Assembly: GCA_002148405.1 (NCBI GenBank)
Contig: MUGG01000119.1
Coordinates: forward strand, 124,001 to 188,000
Source: Alkalinema sp. CACIAM 70d
Lineage (GTDB): Bacteria; Cyanobacteriota; Cyanobacteriia; Leptolyngbyales; Leptolyngbyaceae
Length of the DNA: 64,000 bases
Direction: 5' to 3'
The notes under the pieces were generated by a model that was given only the letters and a program-made list of their open reading frames with translations, made no database searches and was not told the origin of the DNA. Made by a program: the position numbers and the translations under genes. This document shows positions 25,910-33,643 of the stretch, piece after piece; position 1 is the first letter of the stretch, and the number at the start of each line of letters is the position of its first letter.

Positions 25910-26021
25910 GCTGATCTCCAGGGTTGGAAGAATGTTTGCTAGGGGATGGATGCACGATCGTAAAAGTGATGGATTGCGGGTGAATCAACGATGACCGACT
26001 TGTGATGACCGGCTGCTGACT

Positions 26022-26567
26022 CTAATCCTTGGTTTGCTGATCCAACGTTCTCCAATCGACTAGGAATGTGGCGGGTAAGGCGAATGTGATGGCATTACCG
26101 GATTCTGTGGGTAGGGTTATGCGCCAAGGCAGCTCTAGTCGTAAATCAGACACAATCGGTTGTAGGTTGTATTGTCCAATGTGGGGTTCCGGTGCGTTGG
26201 TATTGCTAAACATTTGACTAGAGGCATCCTCAGCGGTGAGGATCTCGCCAAAGGAATTGCGGAATTGTAGGGGCTGGGTGCGATCGATACGAACGCTGCC
26301 GGGGAATCCTGCCAGTCTGAAATTCAAGACGGTGGCTCCATCGGGTTTAATGCGCTTAAAGGCGATCGCTTGCCAGGTGCGACCTTGTTGATCCTTGAGT
26401 GGGTGTCTGGTTTGGTAGACGGTTTGACCCGGTTGTTCCTCAAATTGCTGGATGGCTGCGATCGCGGGTAAGGTTGGGATGAAGCCTAAAACTGTGGTCA
26501 ATGTAATTACAGTGATGATGACGATCGCGATTATGGAGCGTAACCAGAGAGAGAATTGCTTAGACAT
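26022..26567 (-). CDS. DUF3122 family exported protein
   Basis: This 181-aa protein has a long N-terminal hydrophobic segment (about residues 10-38, signal or anchor). A beta-rich DUF3122-type domain follows, with WQAIAFKRIKPDG, LRLAGFPGSVRIDR-like and LRLELPWRITLPT strands. The family is cyanobacterial and uncharacterised. It stands on the same strand as the DUF2202 and Tll0287-like genes, with 112- and 164-bp spacers, so it may be a looser gene run rather than a tight operon. Confidence 0.82.
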   Translation of the reverse strand: MSKQFSLWLRSIIAIVIITVITLTTVLGFIPTLPAIAAIQQFEEQPGQTVYQTRHPLKDQQGRTWQAIAFKRIKPDGATVLNFRLAGFPGSVRIDRTQPLQFRNSFGEILTAEDASSQMFSNTNAPEPHIGQYNLQPIVSDLRLELPWRITLPTESGNAITFALPATFLVDWRTLDQQTKD

Positions 26568-26666
26568 CGATGGAAGTACGTTTTAAGAAATCATTGACAG
26601 CAAGAACAAATGACTACGGATGACTAACTGGGGAAAGTCTGATTGAATTCGTATCAATTGATCGAG

Positions 26667-26750
26667 AATCTTGGCTGGGACCTTGACTGGAACCTTGACT
26701 GGAATCTTGACTAAATCATTTACTGAATCGCTTACTGAATCCTGTCTTGT
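26667..26750. repeat. Degenerate 12-bp minisatellite at the Tll0287-like 3' end
   Basis: Seven 12-bp units run from 26667 to 26750, with centre consensus AAYCTTGACTGG. They extend through the stop codon (26732-26734) into the last codons of the minus-strand gene. Adjacent units differ by one to four bases, so the array is decayed rather than new. Confidence 0.8.
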
Positions 26751-27397
26751 AATGCGGATTGAATGGCAGCTTGCAGATCAGGCATGAAAACGGAATACAT
26801 GCCGCGTAGGTCGCCCACGTTGAAATCATAGGCGCGATCGTCGAGATACTTCTCTTGAATAAACTGAGGCCGTTGATTTTTCTGTCCGTGACAGGCGAGG
26901 CAACTGGCTTCTACATTAATGCGGCGATAGTAACGAGTGCCTGCTTGCCCATTGATTGTTGCATGTTCCCAAAATCCCATTAAGTCCGGATTTTTTCTAA
27001 AGGTTGCTAAGGCTTGGCGTGCCTGGGAACTGTCCGGCGCATGATCGGGATTGCGATATTTATCGGCTATTTGCTTGACCTGCCAACCGTTTTCTTGGCT
27101 GAGTCGTTGCGCCTGCATACCTACGGGACGGCAAACTTCTTTCATCGTTTCCAGGGTTGGTTCTTCGGTGCGTCCTTCCAACGTAGAAGCAAGTCCCGAT
27201 CGCATCTGATCTAAGTCCTCGATCGCTTGAATGGCTTTGGTTAACTCAGCTGGATTGGTGACGATCGGCGGTACGGACTGGGCGATCAAAGCTTCTATAG
27301 CCCAAGCGGGTGCTGGGATGATCCAGCAAATGATCCCGAGAATAATCACCATCCCAAACAGTAGCCTCAAAGAAAATTGGGAAAACTCGTTGACCAT
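26732..27397 (-). CDS. Tll0287-like (DUF3365) exported heme protein
   Basis: This protein of about 221 aa starts at ATG 27397. It has an N-terminal hydrophobic signal (about 8-34) and a Tll0287-like/DUF3365 sensor domain, with a single c-type heme site CLACHG at about residue 170. Conserved segments include EVCRPVGMQAQRL, IADKYRNPDHAPD and MGFWEHATINGQAG. Tll0287 of Thermosynechococcus is a periplasmic c-type heme protein of unknown redox-sensing function. It is divergent from the DUF302 gene, with a palindromic motif about 104 bp upstream of both starts. The terminal codons are part of a 12-bp repeat. Confidence 0.87.
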   Translation of the reverse strand: MVNEFSQFSLRLLFGMVIILGIICWIIPAPAWAIEALIAQSVPPIVTNPAELTKAIQAIEDLDQMRSGLASTLEGRTEEPTLETMKEVCRPVGMQAQRLSQENGWQVKQIADKYRNPDHAPDSSQARQALATFRKNPDLMGFWEHATINGQAGTRYYRRINVEASCLACHGQKNQRPQFIQEKYLDDRAYDFNVGDLRGMYSVFMPDLQAAIQSALQDRIQ

Positions 27398-27500
27398 GGT
27401 GGGATGCCTCGATGTAATGCTGCTAAGTAGGGAAATTACCCGCAAGTCATGGCTGCCCACAGGTTATTTCTGAAGAGATTGAATTCAATAGTTGCATTCT

Positions 27501-27520
27501 ACAACTATTTAGTTATATTA
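27501..27520. promoter_or_regulatory. Near-palindromic 20-bp operator-like motif, copy B
   Basis: The sequence ACAACTATTTAGTTATATTA matches the motif at 15138-15157 in 17 of 20 positions. Further half-sites surround it: ATAGTTG at 27488 and CAACTAT at 27502 form a 7-bp inverted repeat, and CAACTAG follows. It lies midway in the divergent region between the Tll0287-like gene (104 bp) and the DUF302 gene (106 bp). It probably binds a dimeric repressor controlling both sides. Confidence 0.5.
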
Positions 27521-27625
27521 TCAACTAGCTGGTGAAGTCTGATTCTTACCGGGCGCATTCCTTAGACCTTTCACTCAGCTCCTTAATATAGTTGACAATT
27601 GTTCACGCTCATTAGGCTATAACCG

Positions 27626-28036
27626 ATGGCTTATCACTTCAGTCAAACTTTGAATTGCACCTTTGATGACGCGATCGCGCAGGTGACCGCAGCGCTTCAG
27701 GCAGAAGGGATGGGGATTCTGACCGAGATTGATGTCCAAGCGGCCTTTAAGAAAAAGCTGGATGTTGATTTCCGCCGTTACAAAATCCTAGGCGCTTGCC
27801 ATCCCAAAATCGCCTATCGGATGTTGCAGACCGATGATAAGGCGGGTGTCTTTTACCCTTGTAATGTTGTTGTTCAGGAACAGGAAAACGGCCAAATTGA
27901 GGTGTCTGCGGTTGATCCTAAGATGATGTTTCTAGCGATTACTGATCCCCATGCTCAAGTGATTGCTAACGAAGGGAGTCAAATTATGCAGGCTGTGATG
28001 GAGCGGTTAAGGCAAAATGCTTCGCTTCCGGCATAA
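27626..28036 (+). CDS. DUF302 domain protein
   Basis: This 136-aa protein matches DUF302: ITEIDVQAAFKKKLDVDFRRYKILGACHPKIAYRML, then YPCNVVVQE and a C-terminal helix QIMQAVMERLRQ. DUF302 proteins are found with sulfur, arsenic or heavy-metal genes, but no activity is proven. There are two Cys (in GACHP and YPCNV) that could bind metal or sulfide. It lies 127 bp upstream of a permease gene, suggesting a small detoxification operon. Confidence 0.85.
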   Translation: MAYHFSQTLNCTFDDAIAQVTAALQAEGMGILTEIDVQAAFKKKLDVDFRRYKILGACHPKIAYRMLQTDDKAGVFYPCNVVVQEQENGQIEVSAVDPKMMFLAITDPHAQVIANEGSQIMQAVMERLRQNASLPA

Positions 28037-28044
28037 ATGACGAA

Positions 28045-28080
28045 TTTACTAGCGCCTTGACTAGCGCCTTGACTAGCGCC
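28045..28080. repeat. Three 12-bp tandem units after the DUF302 stop
   Basis: TTGACTAGCGCC (first copy TTTACTAGCGCC) occurs three times at 28045-28056, 28057-28068 and 28069-28080, starting eight bases after the stop codon. It lies in the spacer between the DUF302 and permease genes. Confidence 0.88.
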
Positions 28081-28163
28081 TTTACAGAAGTCACGGATTG
28101 ATCATTAACCTTGGGTTGACTGAATGGTCAGCAGTTGACCCATGCTACAGGAGGGCAACTATT

Positions 28164-29147
28164 GTGTGGAAATTTTTAGGGCTGCTTCAGAAAAATTTGG
28201 TTTGGTCGATTCCCATTTGTATGATTGCGGGAATTGTCATAGGCGTAGTGGTGAACCCAGATCCACTGAAGGCTTGGGTGATTCCGCTGACGTTCCTCAT
28301 GGTCTATCCCATGATGATCAATTTGCAAATTCAAAAAGTGTTGACGGGAGGAGATTTTAAGCTTCAATTCGTGACGCAGTTGATCAATTTTGCTGTTATC
28401 CCATTTATGGCTTTTGGAATTGGCCAACTGTTTTTCCATGGGCAGCCTTTGGTGCTGTTGGGGCTACTGTTGGCTTCGCTGTTACCCACTAGTGGAATGA
28501 CCATTTCCTGGACAGGCTTTGCGAAGGGCAATCTGAGTGCTGCGGTCAAAATGACGGTGGTGGGTTTAATCCTAGGTTCACTGGCGACTCCGTTTTATGC
28601 GAAGTGGCTGATGGGAGCCGCGATCGAAATACCCCTTATGGATATTTTCCGACAAATTATTATCATTGTATTTCTGCCGATGATTTTGGGGATTGCCACG
28701 CGGCTTATCCTAATTCGCATTGTGGGAATGGATAAGTATCAAAAAAATCTCAAAGAGAAGTTTCCCAGTTTTTCGACGATCGGGGTTTTAGGGATTGTTT
28801 TTGTTGCCATGGCTCTCAAAGCGAAGAGTATTGTTAGCAACCCTGGTATCTTGTTATCTTTTCTGATTCCTTTGGCAATTTTATATGGTGCAAATTTTTT
28901 AATCAGTACAGTTGTAGGTAAGATATTCTTTCAACGGGGAGATGCGATTGCTTTAGTGTATGGCACGGTCATGCGTAATTTGTCCATTGCCCTTGCGATC
29001 GCGATGACGGCCTTTGGGAAAGAGCAGGGCTCTGAAATTGCTTTAATTATTGCCATGGCTTACATTATTCAGGTTCAGGCTGCGGCTTGGTATGTGAAGT
29101 TAACCGATCGCATTTTTGGCCCTTCACCCAGCTTTACTTTGACCTAA
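28164..29147 (+). CDS. Arsenite/bile-acid-type permease (ACR3/BASS-like)
   Basis: This protein of about 327 aa and some ten membrane spans is read from a GTG at 28164 with GGAGG nine bases upstream; an earlier in-frame start at 28098 has no such site. It has MVYPMMINLQIQKV, LLPTSGMTISWTGFAKGN and YGTVMRNLSIALAIAM, family features of the bile acid:sodium symporter / ACR3 fold. The bacterial subgroup is usually annotated as arsenic resistance protein. Its neighbour is DUF302, not ArsC or ArsR, so the substrate may instead be another anion. Confidence 0.8.
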   Translation: MWKFLGLLQKNLVWSIPICMIAGIVIGVVVNPDPLKAWVIPLTFLMVYPMMINLQIQKVLTGGDFKLQFVTQLINFAVIPFMAFGIGQLFFHGQPLVLLGLLLASLLPTSGMTISWTGFAKGNLSAAVKMTVVGLILGSLATPFYAKWLMGAAIEIPLMDIFRQIIIIVFLPMILGIATRLILIRIVGMDKYQKNLKEKFPSFSTIGVLGIVFVAMALKAKSIVSNPGILLSFLIPLAILYGANFLISTVVGKIFFQRGDAIALVYGTVMRNLSIALAIAMTAFGKEQGSEIALIIAMAYIIQVQAAAWYVKLTDRIFGPSPSFTLT

Positions 29148-29308
29148 ATTTGGCTCAGGGCAACTGTTTGGGAGAAAGGGATAAGGACTACTGCATCAAG
29201 ATTGCTGAATTGGATTCTGGTATCGCTGGACGAAGGGGGTAGCGTAGTCAAGACGATCGTTAGCCTCTACAATAAACGATATAGATGAATTCAGGAGCTT
29301 CTTTGTCT

Positions 29309-29887
29309 ATGGTTGCAGCTCGTGATCTACCTCGTTTTACGCCTCAGGAATATTTGGTCTGGGAGGAGCAACAACCGGAGCGCTATGAGTACTTCGATGG
29401 AGAAGTTTACGCGATGACGGGTAGAACTCTTCCCCATGCCGACATTGCTCTCAATATTGCGACTGCGATCAAACAGCATTTGACCGGTTCTTGTAAAGTG
29501 AGAAACTCAGATGCCAAAGTTGCAATAAGTGAAGCGGGGCCATTCACCTATCCCGACATTAGTGTTAGCTGTGACGATCGCGATCGCGTCGCCAAACAAT
29601 ATATCCAATTTCCCTGCTTAATTATGGAAGTGCTGTCACCCAGCACGGAAGCCTACGATCGGGGGGCTAAATTCCGTCTCTATCGGAACTTAGAGAGTCT
29701 TCAGGAATATGGATTAGTGAGTTCGGAACTGAAATCGGTTGAAATTTTTCGTCGTAATGCTGCTGGGGTGTGGGAGTTTATGGCCTATGGTGAGGGCGAA
29801 ACCTTTACCCTGACCAGTATCGGGCTAACCCTTTCAGTCGATGTATTTTACGAAGATGTAGTGCTAGAAACACTAAACGCAGAATAA
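29309..29887 (+). CDS. Uma2/DUF820 family endonuclease-like protein
   Basis: This protein of about 192 aa starts at ATG 29309, behind AGGAG; an earlier ATG at 29285 is also in frame. It has the Uma2 pattern, a PD-(D/E)xK fold: FTPQEYLVWEEQQPERYEYFDGEVYAMTG, PHADIALNIATAIKQHL, TYPDISVSCD, LIMEVLSPSTEAYDRGAKF and YRNLESLQEYGLV. The family is greatly expanded in filamentous cyanobacteria; some members are thought to be selfish or DNA-repair-related, but activity is unproven. It converges with feoB, 25 bp away. Confidence 0.88.
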   Translation: MVAARDLPRFTPQEYLVWEEQQPERYEYFDGEVYAMTGRTLPHADIALNIATAIKQHLTGSCKVRNSDAKVAISEAGPFTYPDISVSCDDRDRVAKQYIQFPCLIMEVLSPSTEAYDRGAKFRLYRNLESLQEYGLVSSELKSVEIFRRNAAGVWEFMAYGEGETFTLTSIGLTLSVDVFYEDVVLETLNAE

Positions 29888-29912
29888 GGCCCCGATCGGC
29901 GTTGTATCTGTT

Positions 29913-31706
29913 CTAGAACCCTAATGCCCGTGCTCCTTGGTAGAAGACAAAACTGGCTATCCAAGCCAATCCGAGGGACCATCCGACGGATAGTAGGGCA
30001 AACCGCAGGCTTTTCGCTTCATTTTTCAACACGGCAATCGTGGATAGACAGGGAATATACAGCAACGTAAAGAGCATAAAGCTGTAGGCTTGTACCCAAT
30101 CGATTTGCTGGGCGATCGTCCCGGCTAGGTCGGATTCTGCGGCTTGGCTGTAAATGACTGCTAACCCCCCGAGGACAATCTCTTTCGCAATAAATCCAAA
30201 GAAGAGGGCGATCGTTAATTGGGCATTGATTCCTAGGGGAGCAAAGAGCGGTTGCAAGGCGTGCCCTAGTAGCCCTGACAGGGTTTGACTGCTGGCTGAG
30301 GGGACATTGGTGGGTAGGTTATTGAGGAGCCAAATTGCAATAACTCCCACAATAATGAACCGTCGTGACCAAATCCAAAAATGTTTGACTTCGCACCAAG
30401 CTCGCACTAGGATTTGCTTCAACGTTGGGAGACGGTAGGGAGGCAGTTCTAAAACCAGGGGCTCTTGGGTCGTGAACTTTCCCTTAAACAGTGCAGCAGT
30501 CAGGATTGCCGCTGCAAAACTCATGAGATATAAACTAAAAAGAACGATTGGCGCGATGGTAGCGGCAAACATGGCCGATGTGATGAAGATAAACACATTC
30601 AACCGCGCAGAACACAATGAAAAGGGAATCACTAGCATGGATAACATGCGGAGTCCAGGCGATCGCATGACCCGCGTGCCTAAAATAGCAGGTACATTAC
30701 AGCCAAATCCCATCAGGGACATAACAAACGATCGCCCATCCAGTCCCAACCGTTCCATCAGAGCATCCATCAGGAAAGCAGAGCGGGACAGGTAGCCGCT
30801 ATCCTCCACGATCGCCATGCAGAGAAAAAACAGAAAAATGACTGGGAGAAATGCTGCAACGGTTCCTAAGCCTTCATAGACACCATCAATTAGAAATCCC
30901 CTGAGAAACGCAGGAAAGTTTGCTAGAAGAGGCTCCAGGGCATTCAGTTTTAACCACTCTAAGCCGTCGCCTAGGCTTGCTTGGAGGGGGGTACCCATGG
31001 CGTAAATGGTCTGGAATACCAGATACATCGCGCTGAAAAAGATGGGTAAACCCAGGATGGGATGCAATAAAATCCGATCGAGCCGACTGCTCCAGCGATC
31101 GGAGAGGCGAGCGGGTATTTGCACTGCGTCGGCTAATAGCGTTTGGAGGGTACGGTTAGAGGGGAGTTCGGCGGGGAGTTGCTGGCTGATGTTGTTGACC
31201 TGAATGGGGTGATCCTGCTGATCTAACACTTCTGTGATCGCCTCGATCGCCTTTGGGTAACCTGCGCCATACTTGGCACTGATGGGAAACACAGGAATCC
31301 CCAAGCGATCGGACAAAATCTCAGGGTTGGCCCGTACCCCAAATCGCGCTGCTTCATCTACCATGTTCAACAGCAATACAACGGGTAAGCCCAGTTGAAG
31401 CACTTGGAGCGGTAGGGAGATCTGGCGATCGATCTGAGTTGCATTCAAAACAACCAGGACTAGATGAACGGGAGTTGTTTCCAAAAATCGTTGAACAACG
31501 GCCTCGTCCTCGGAGAGTCCCCGTAAATCATAGATGCCAGGTAGATCAACCACTTCAGCTAACTCATGGCCCAGCTTGACCGTGGCTAGCATTAAGTCAA
31601 CAGTGATTCCTGGCCAGTTCCCAATGTGGGCATGGGAACCAGTGAAGCGGTTAAAAAATGTGGACTTACCCGTATTGGGCATTCCTAGAACAGCAATACG
31701 TTTCAT
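29913..31706 (-). CDS. feoB: Ferrous iron transporter FeoB
   Basis: This 597-aa protein has an N-terminal G-protein domain with G1 GMPNTGKST (8-16), G2 in NWPGITVD, G3 DLPG, G4 NMVD and G5 SAK. A FeoB membrane core follows, with two gate-like repeats (YLSRSAFLMDALMERLGL, GFGCNVPAILGTR, PFSLCSARLNVF, PCLSTIAVLKNE). It is shorter than E. coli FeoB (773 aa), chiefly by a shorter C-terminal half. FeoB imports Fe(II) across the inner membrane. It is six bases downstream of feoA and has no feoC after it. Confidence 0.97.
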   Translation of the reverse strand: MKRIAVLGMPNTGKSTFFNRFTGSHAHIGNWPGITVDLMLATVKLGHELAEVVDLPGIYDLRGLSEDEAVVQRFLETTPVHLVLVVLNATQIDRQISLPLQVLQLGLPVVLLLNMVDEAARFGVRANPEILSDRLGIPVFPISAKYGAGYPKAIEAITEVLDQQDHPIQVNNISQQLPAELPSNRTLQTLLADAVQIPARLSDRWSSRLDRILLHPILGLPIFFSAMYLVFQTIYAMGTPLQASLGDGLEWLKLNALEPLLANFPAFLRGFLIDGVYEGLGTVAAFLPVIFLFFLCMAIVEDSGYLSRSAFLMDALMERLGLDGRSFVMSLMGFGCNVPAILGTRVMRSPGLRMLSMLVIPFSLCSARLNVFIFITSAMFAATIAPIVLFSLYLMSFAAAILTAALFKGKFTTQEPLVLELPPYRLPTLKQILVRAWCEVKHFWIWSRRFIIVGVIAIWLLNNLPTNVPSASSQTLSGLLGHALQPLFAPLGINAQLTIALFFGFIAKEIVLGGLAVIYSQAAESDLAGTIAQQIDWVQAYSFMLFTLLYIPCLSTIAVLKNEAKSLRFALLSVGWSLGLAWIASFVFYQGARALGF

Positions 31707-31712
31707 GGATCG

Positions 31713-31952
31713 TTAACCGTTCACCGCAGTGACGCGAACGAGATGGGCATCCCGATGACGCAGCATGAGTTCTGTCATACAAATGCGTACATGGAGCGGC
31801 CCTGACAGCCAGCCTCGTCGCAGAAGATGAATTTCCTGTCCTTGACGAAATCCTAGGGCATGGAGCCGACGTTCTAGGCTGGGATCAACCTCAAAATCTA
31901 CAATTTCAGCGGATTGACCGGGTTTGAGGTTTGCAAGACTGGTGGTAGGCAT
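31713..31952 (-). CDS. feoA: FeoA SH3-like protein
   Basis: This 79-aa protein has the FeoA SH3-like fold: LANLKPGQSAEIVDFE, RRLHALGFRQGQEIHLLRRG, PLHVRICMTELMLRHRDAHLVRV. FeoA binds the FeoB cytoplasmic domain and is needed for ferrous uptake. It is six bases ahead of feoB and clearly co-transcribed with it. The upstream spacer of 375 bp carries an AT-rich inverted repeat that could be an iron operator. Confidence 0.96.
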   Translation of the reverse strand: MPTTSLANLKPGQSAEIVDFEVDPSLERRLHALGFRQGQEIHLLRRGWLSGPLHVRICMTELMLRHRDAHLVRVTAVNG

Positions 31953-32189
31953 ATAAGGATGTAGGGTAAGAATCTAGGGTAGGGATAACAGAATCGACGA
32001 AGTTGAGATCAACGTTGAGGTAAACAGAAATGGGGGAATCGTGGGGAATGGGTTGTGGAACTGGGACGGGATGGAAGGCAGAAATTCAGAGGCGATCGAG
32101 ATTCAAAGGGAATGATAGATGTCTGACTCCTTAGCAAGATTCTAGGAGAAAAGTGGACAAAGAATAGGGAATTTCGACTGACCAACAGC

Positions 32190-32212
32190 TTATTGATATT
32201 TAATCTCAATAA
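32190..32212. promoter_or_regulatory. AT-rich inverted repeat upstream of feoA
   Basis: TTATTGA (32190-32196) and TCAATAA (32206-32212) form perfect 7-bp arms around a 9-nt AT-rich spacer. The length resembles a Fur-type operator, but the sequence is not a good match to GATAATGATAATCATTATC, and it is about 240 bp from the feoA start. The rest of 31953-32327 shows nothing I can name. Confidence 0.3.
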
Positions 32213-32327
32213 TACACTATATTTCCGATGGTTGGAAGCTGGACTGCAAATTTATGTAACTTGTCAGAGGGGAATGGATAGAGATTGCTGGGAACCGTCC
32301 TCAGGGATAGTCCTCAGGAAAGTAGGG

Positions 32328-33401
32328 TCAAGTTTGACTGGGCTGTTTGTATTCAATGATGGTGCGTTGTTTGCCCTGTCGTCGTAGTTGCTGGAATTGC
32401 ATCTGTCCGAGGGCTTGGGGAAATTTTACTAGGATGCAGAAAAACGCATAGAGTTGAGCTTGGGAGGGTGTCATCGATCTCTGTCTACGGCAATATTGGT
32501 AGATCCGATAGCCTTGAAGTCCGTAGAGGGCGATTAACCCCACGAGGCTGCACCCGAAGGTAAAAGGGGCGAAACTGAGGGCTAAGACTGGAAAAATCAA
32601 GCCCCAGAGCCAAATACTACGGGTTTCCTTGACCCAATGGCGTTCTGGGGATCGTCCATGCAGCCATGCTCCTTCTGCGTAGGCATAGCCCGATCTCAGC
32701 GATCGTCGCCACCATTGGCTAAACCGTGTCATATTGGCGTCATGCCATGCCATATCCGCCGCAATCCGCAGAATTTTGCCTCCCTGCCGTCGCAGCCGCA
32801 CGCAGAGTTCTGGCTCCTCTCCAGCAATTAACTGGGGGTTAAATCCATTGACGGCTTGGAAGGCCGATCGTCGCATCATAGCGATCCCGCCGCATTCTTT
32901 CGTTTCGCCCACAGCGGTGTTCCATTCCAAATCACACAGCGCGTTGTAGCGGGAACGATCGGGAAAGCGTTCGTGGAGACGACCACAGACGACAACAACT
33001 TCGGGATTAGCCTCAAACGTCGCGATCGCATTCTCAAACCACCCGTCGATAAACTCACAATCCCCATCAATAAACTGCACAAACTCTAAATCAGGATATT
33101 GCTTAAATAATTCATCTGCACCTTCGTTTCGAGCACGGGCTGCGGTGAAAGGAATCGAGAGATCTAGATCAACAACATGAACACCCATCGATTGAGCAAA
33201 GCTAACACTATCATCGGTTGATCCCGAATCTACATAAATAATTGGATAGGTAACGTTAGAAATCTTGCCAAGGTCATTGCTCAAGCTTCCCGCAATCTTA
33301 CGCATTTGGCTTTGGGCTGATTGCAGACAGCATTTCAACCGATCCCCTTCATTTCGCCCGATCGCAACAATTCCAAATCGCAAGTTAGTTAACATCGCCA
33401 T
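32328..33401 (-). CDS. Family 2 glycosyltransferase, membrane-anchored
   Basis: This 357-aa protein has a GT-A domain (about 5-260) with IVAIGRNEGDRL, IIYVDSGSTDDS, the metal-binding FIDGDCEF and LIAGEEPELCVRLRRQGGKI, then one or two membrane spans near 270-310. It transfers a sugar from a nucleotide donor, probably to a lipid or polysaccharide; acceptor unknown. There are no neighbouring polysaccharide genes, so the product cannot be named. Confidence 0.88.
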   Translation of the reverse strand: MAMLTNLRFGIVAIGRNEGDRLKCCLQSAQSQMRKIAGSLSNDLGKISNVTYPIIYVDSGSTDDSVSFAQSMGVHVVDLDLSIPFTAARARNEGADELFKQYPDLEFVQFIDGDCEFIDGWFENAIATFEANPEVVVVCGRLHERFPDRSRYNALCDLEWNTAVGETKECGGIAMMRRSAFQAVNGFNPQLIAGEEPELCVRLRRQGGKILRIAADMAWHDANMTRFSQWWRRSLRSGYAYAEGAWLHGRSPERHWVKETRSIWLWGLIFPVLALSFAPFTFGCSLVGLIALYGLQGYRIYQYCRRQRSMTPSQAQLYAFFCILVKFPQALGQMQFQQLRRQGKQRTIIEYKQPSQT

Positions 33402-33643
33402 AGCTAGCTAAGACACAACCATACCCAATTAATTGATCAACTCTCCTACCCTCCCACTCTTCTACTCTCCCATTCCTTTCTAAACCTTCTCTCCTCCGAC
33501 GATACTGCCATCTTGTCCTCTCAGCTATCTATCCTACGATGGAAGAAATCAAACCTCCGCCCCAGATTTTCCAGGATTTCGTGAGGGACGCTAAAATAAA
33601 AACGCTAGAAACCCCGGTGCCGATGATTTGGTAAGGATTCCCC

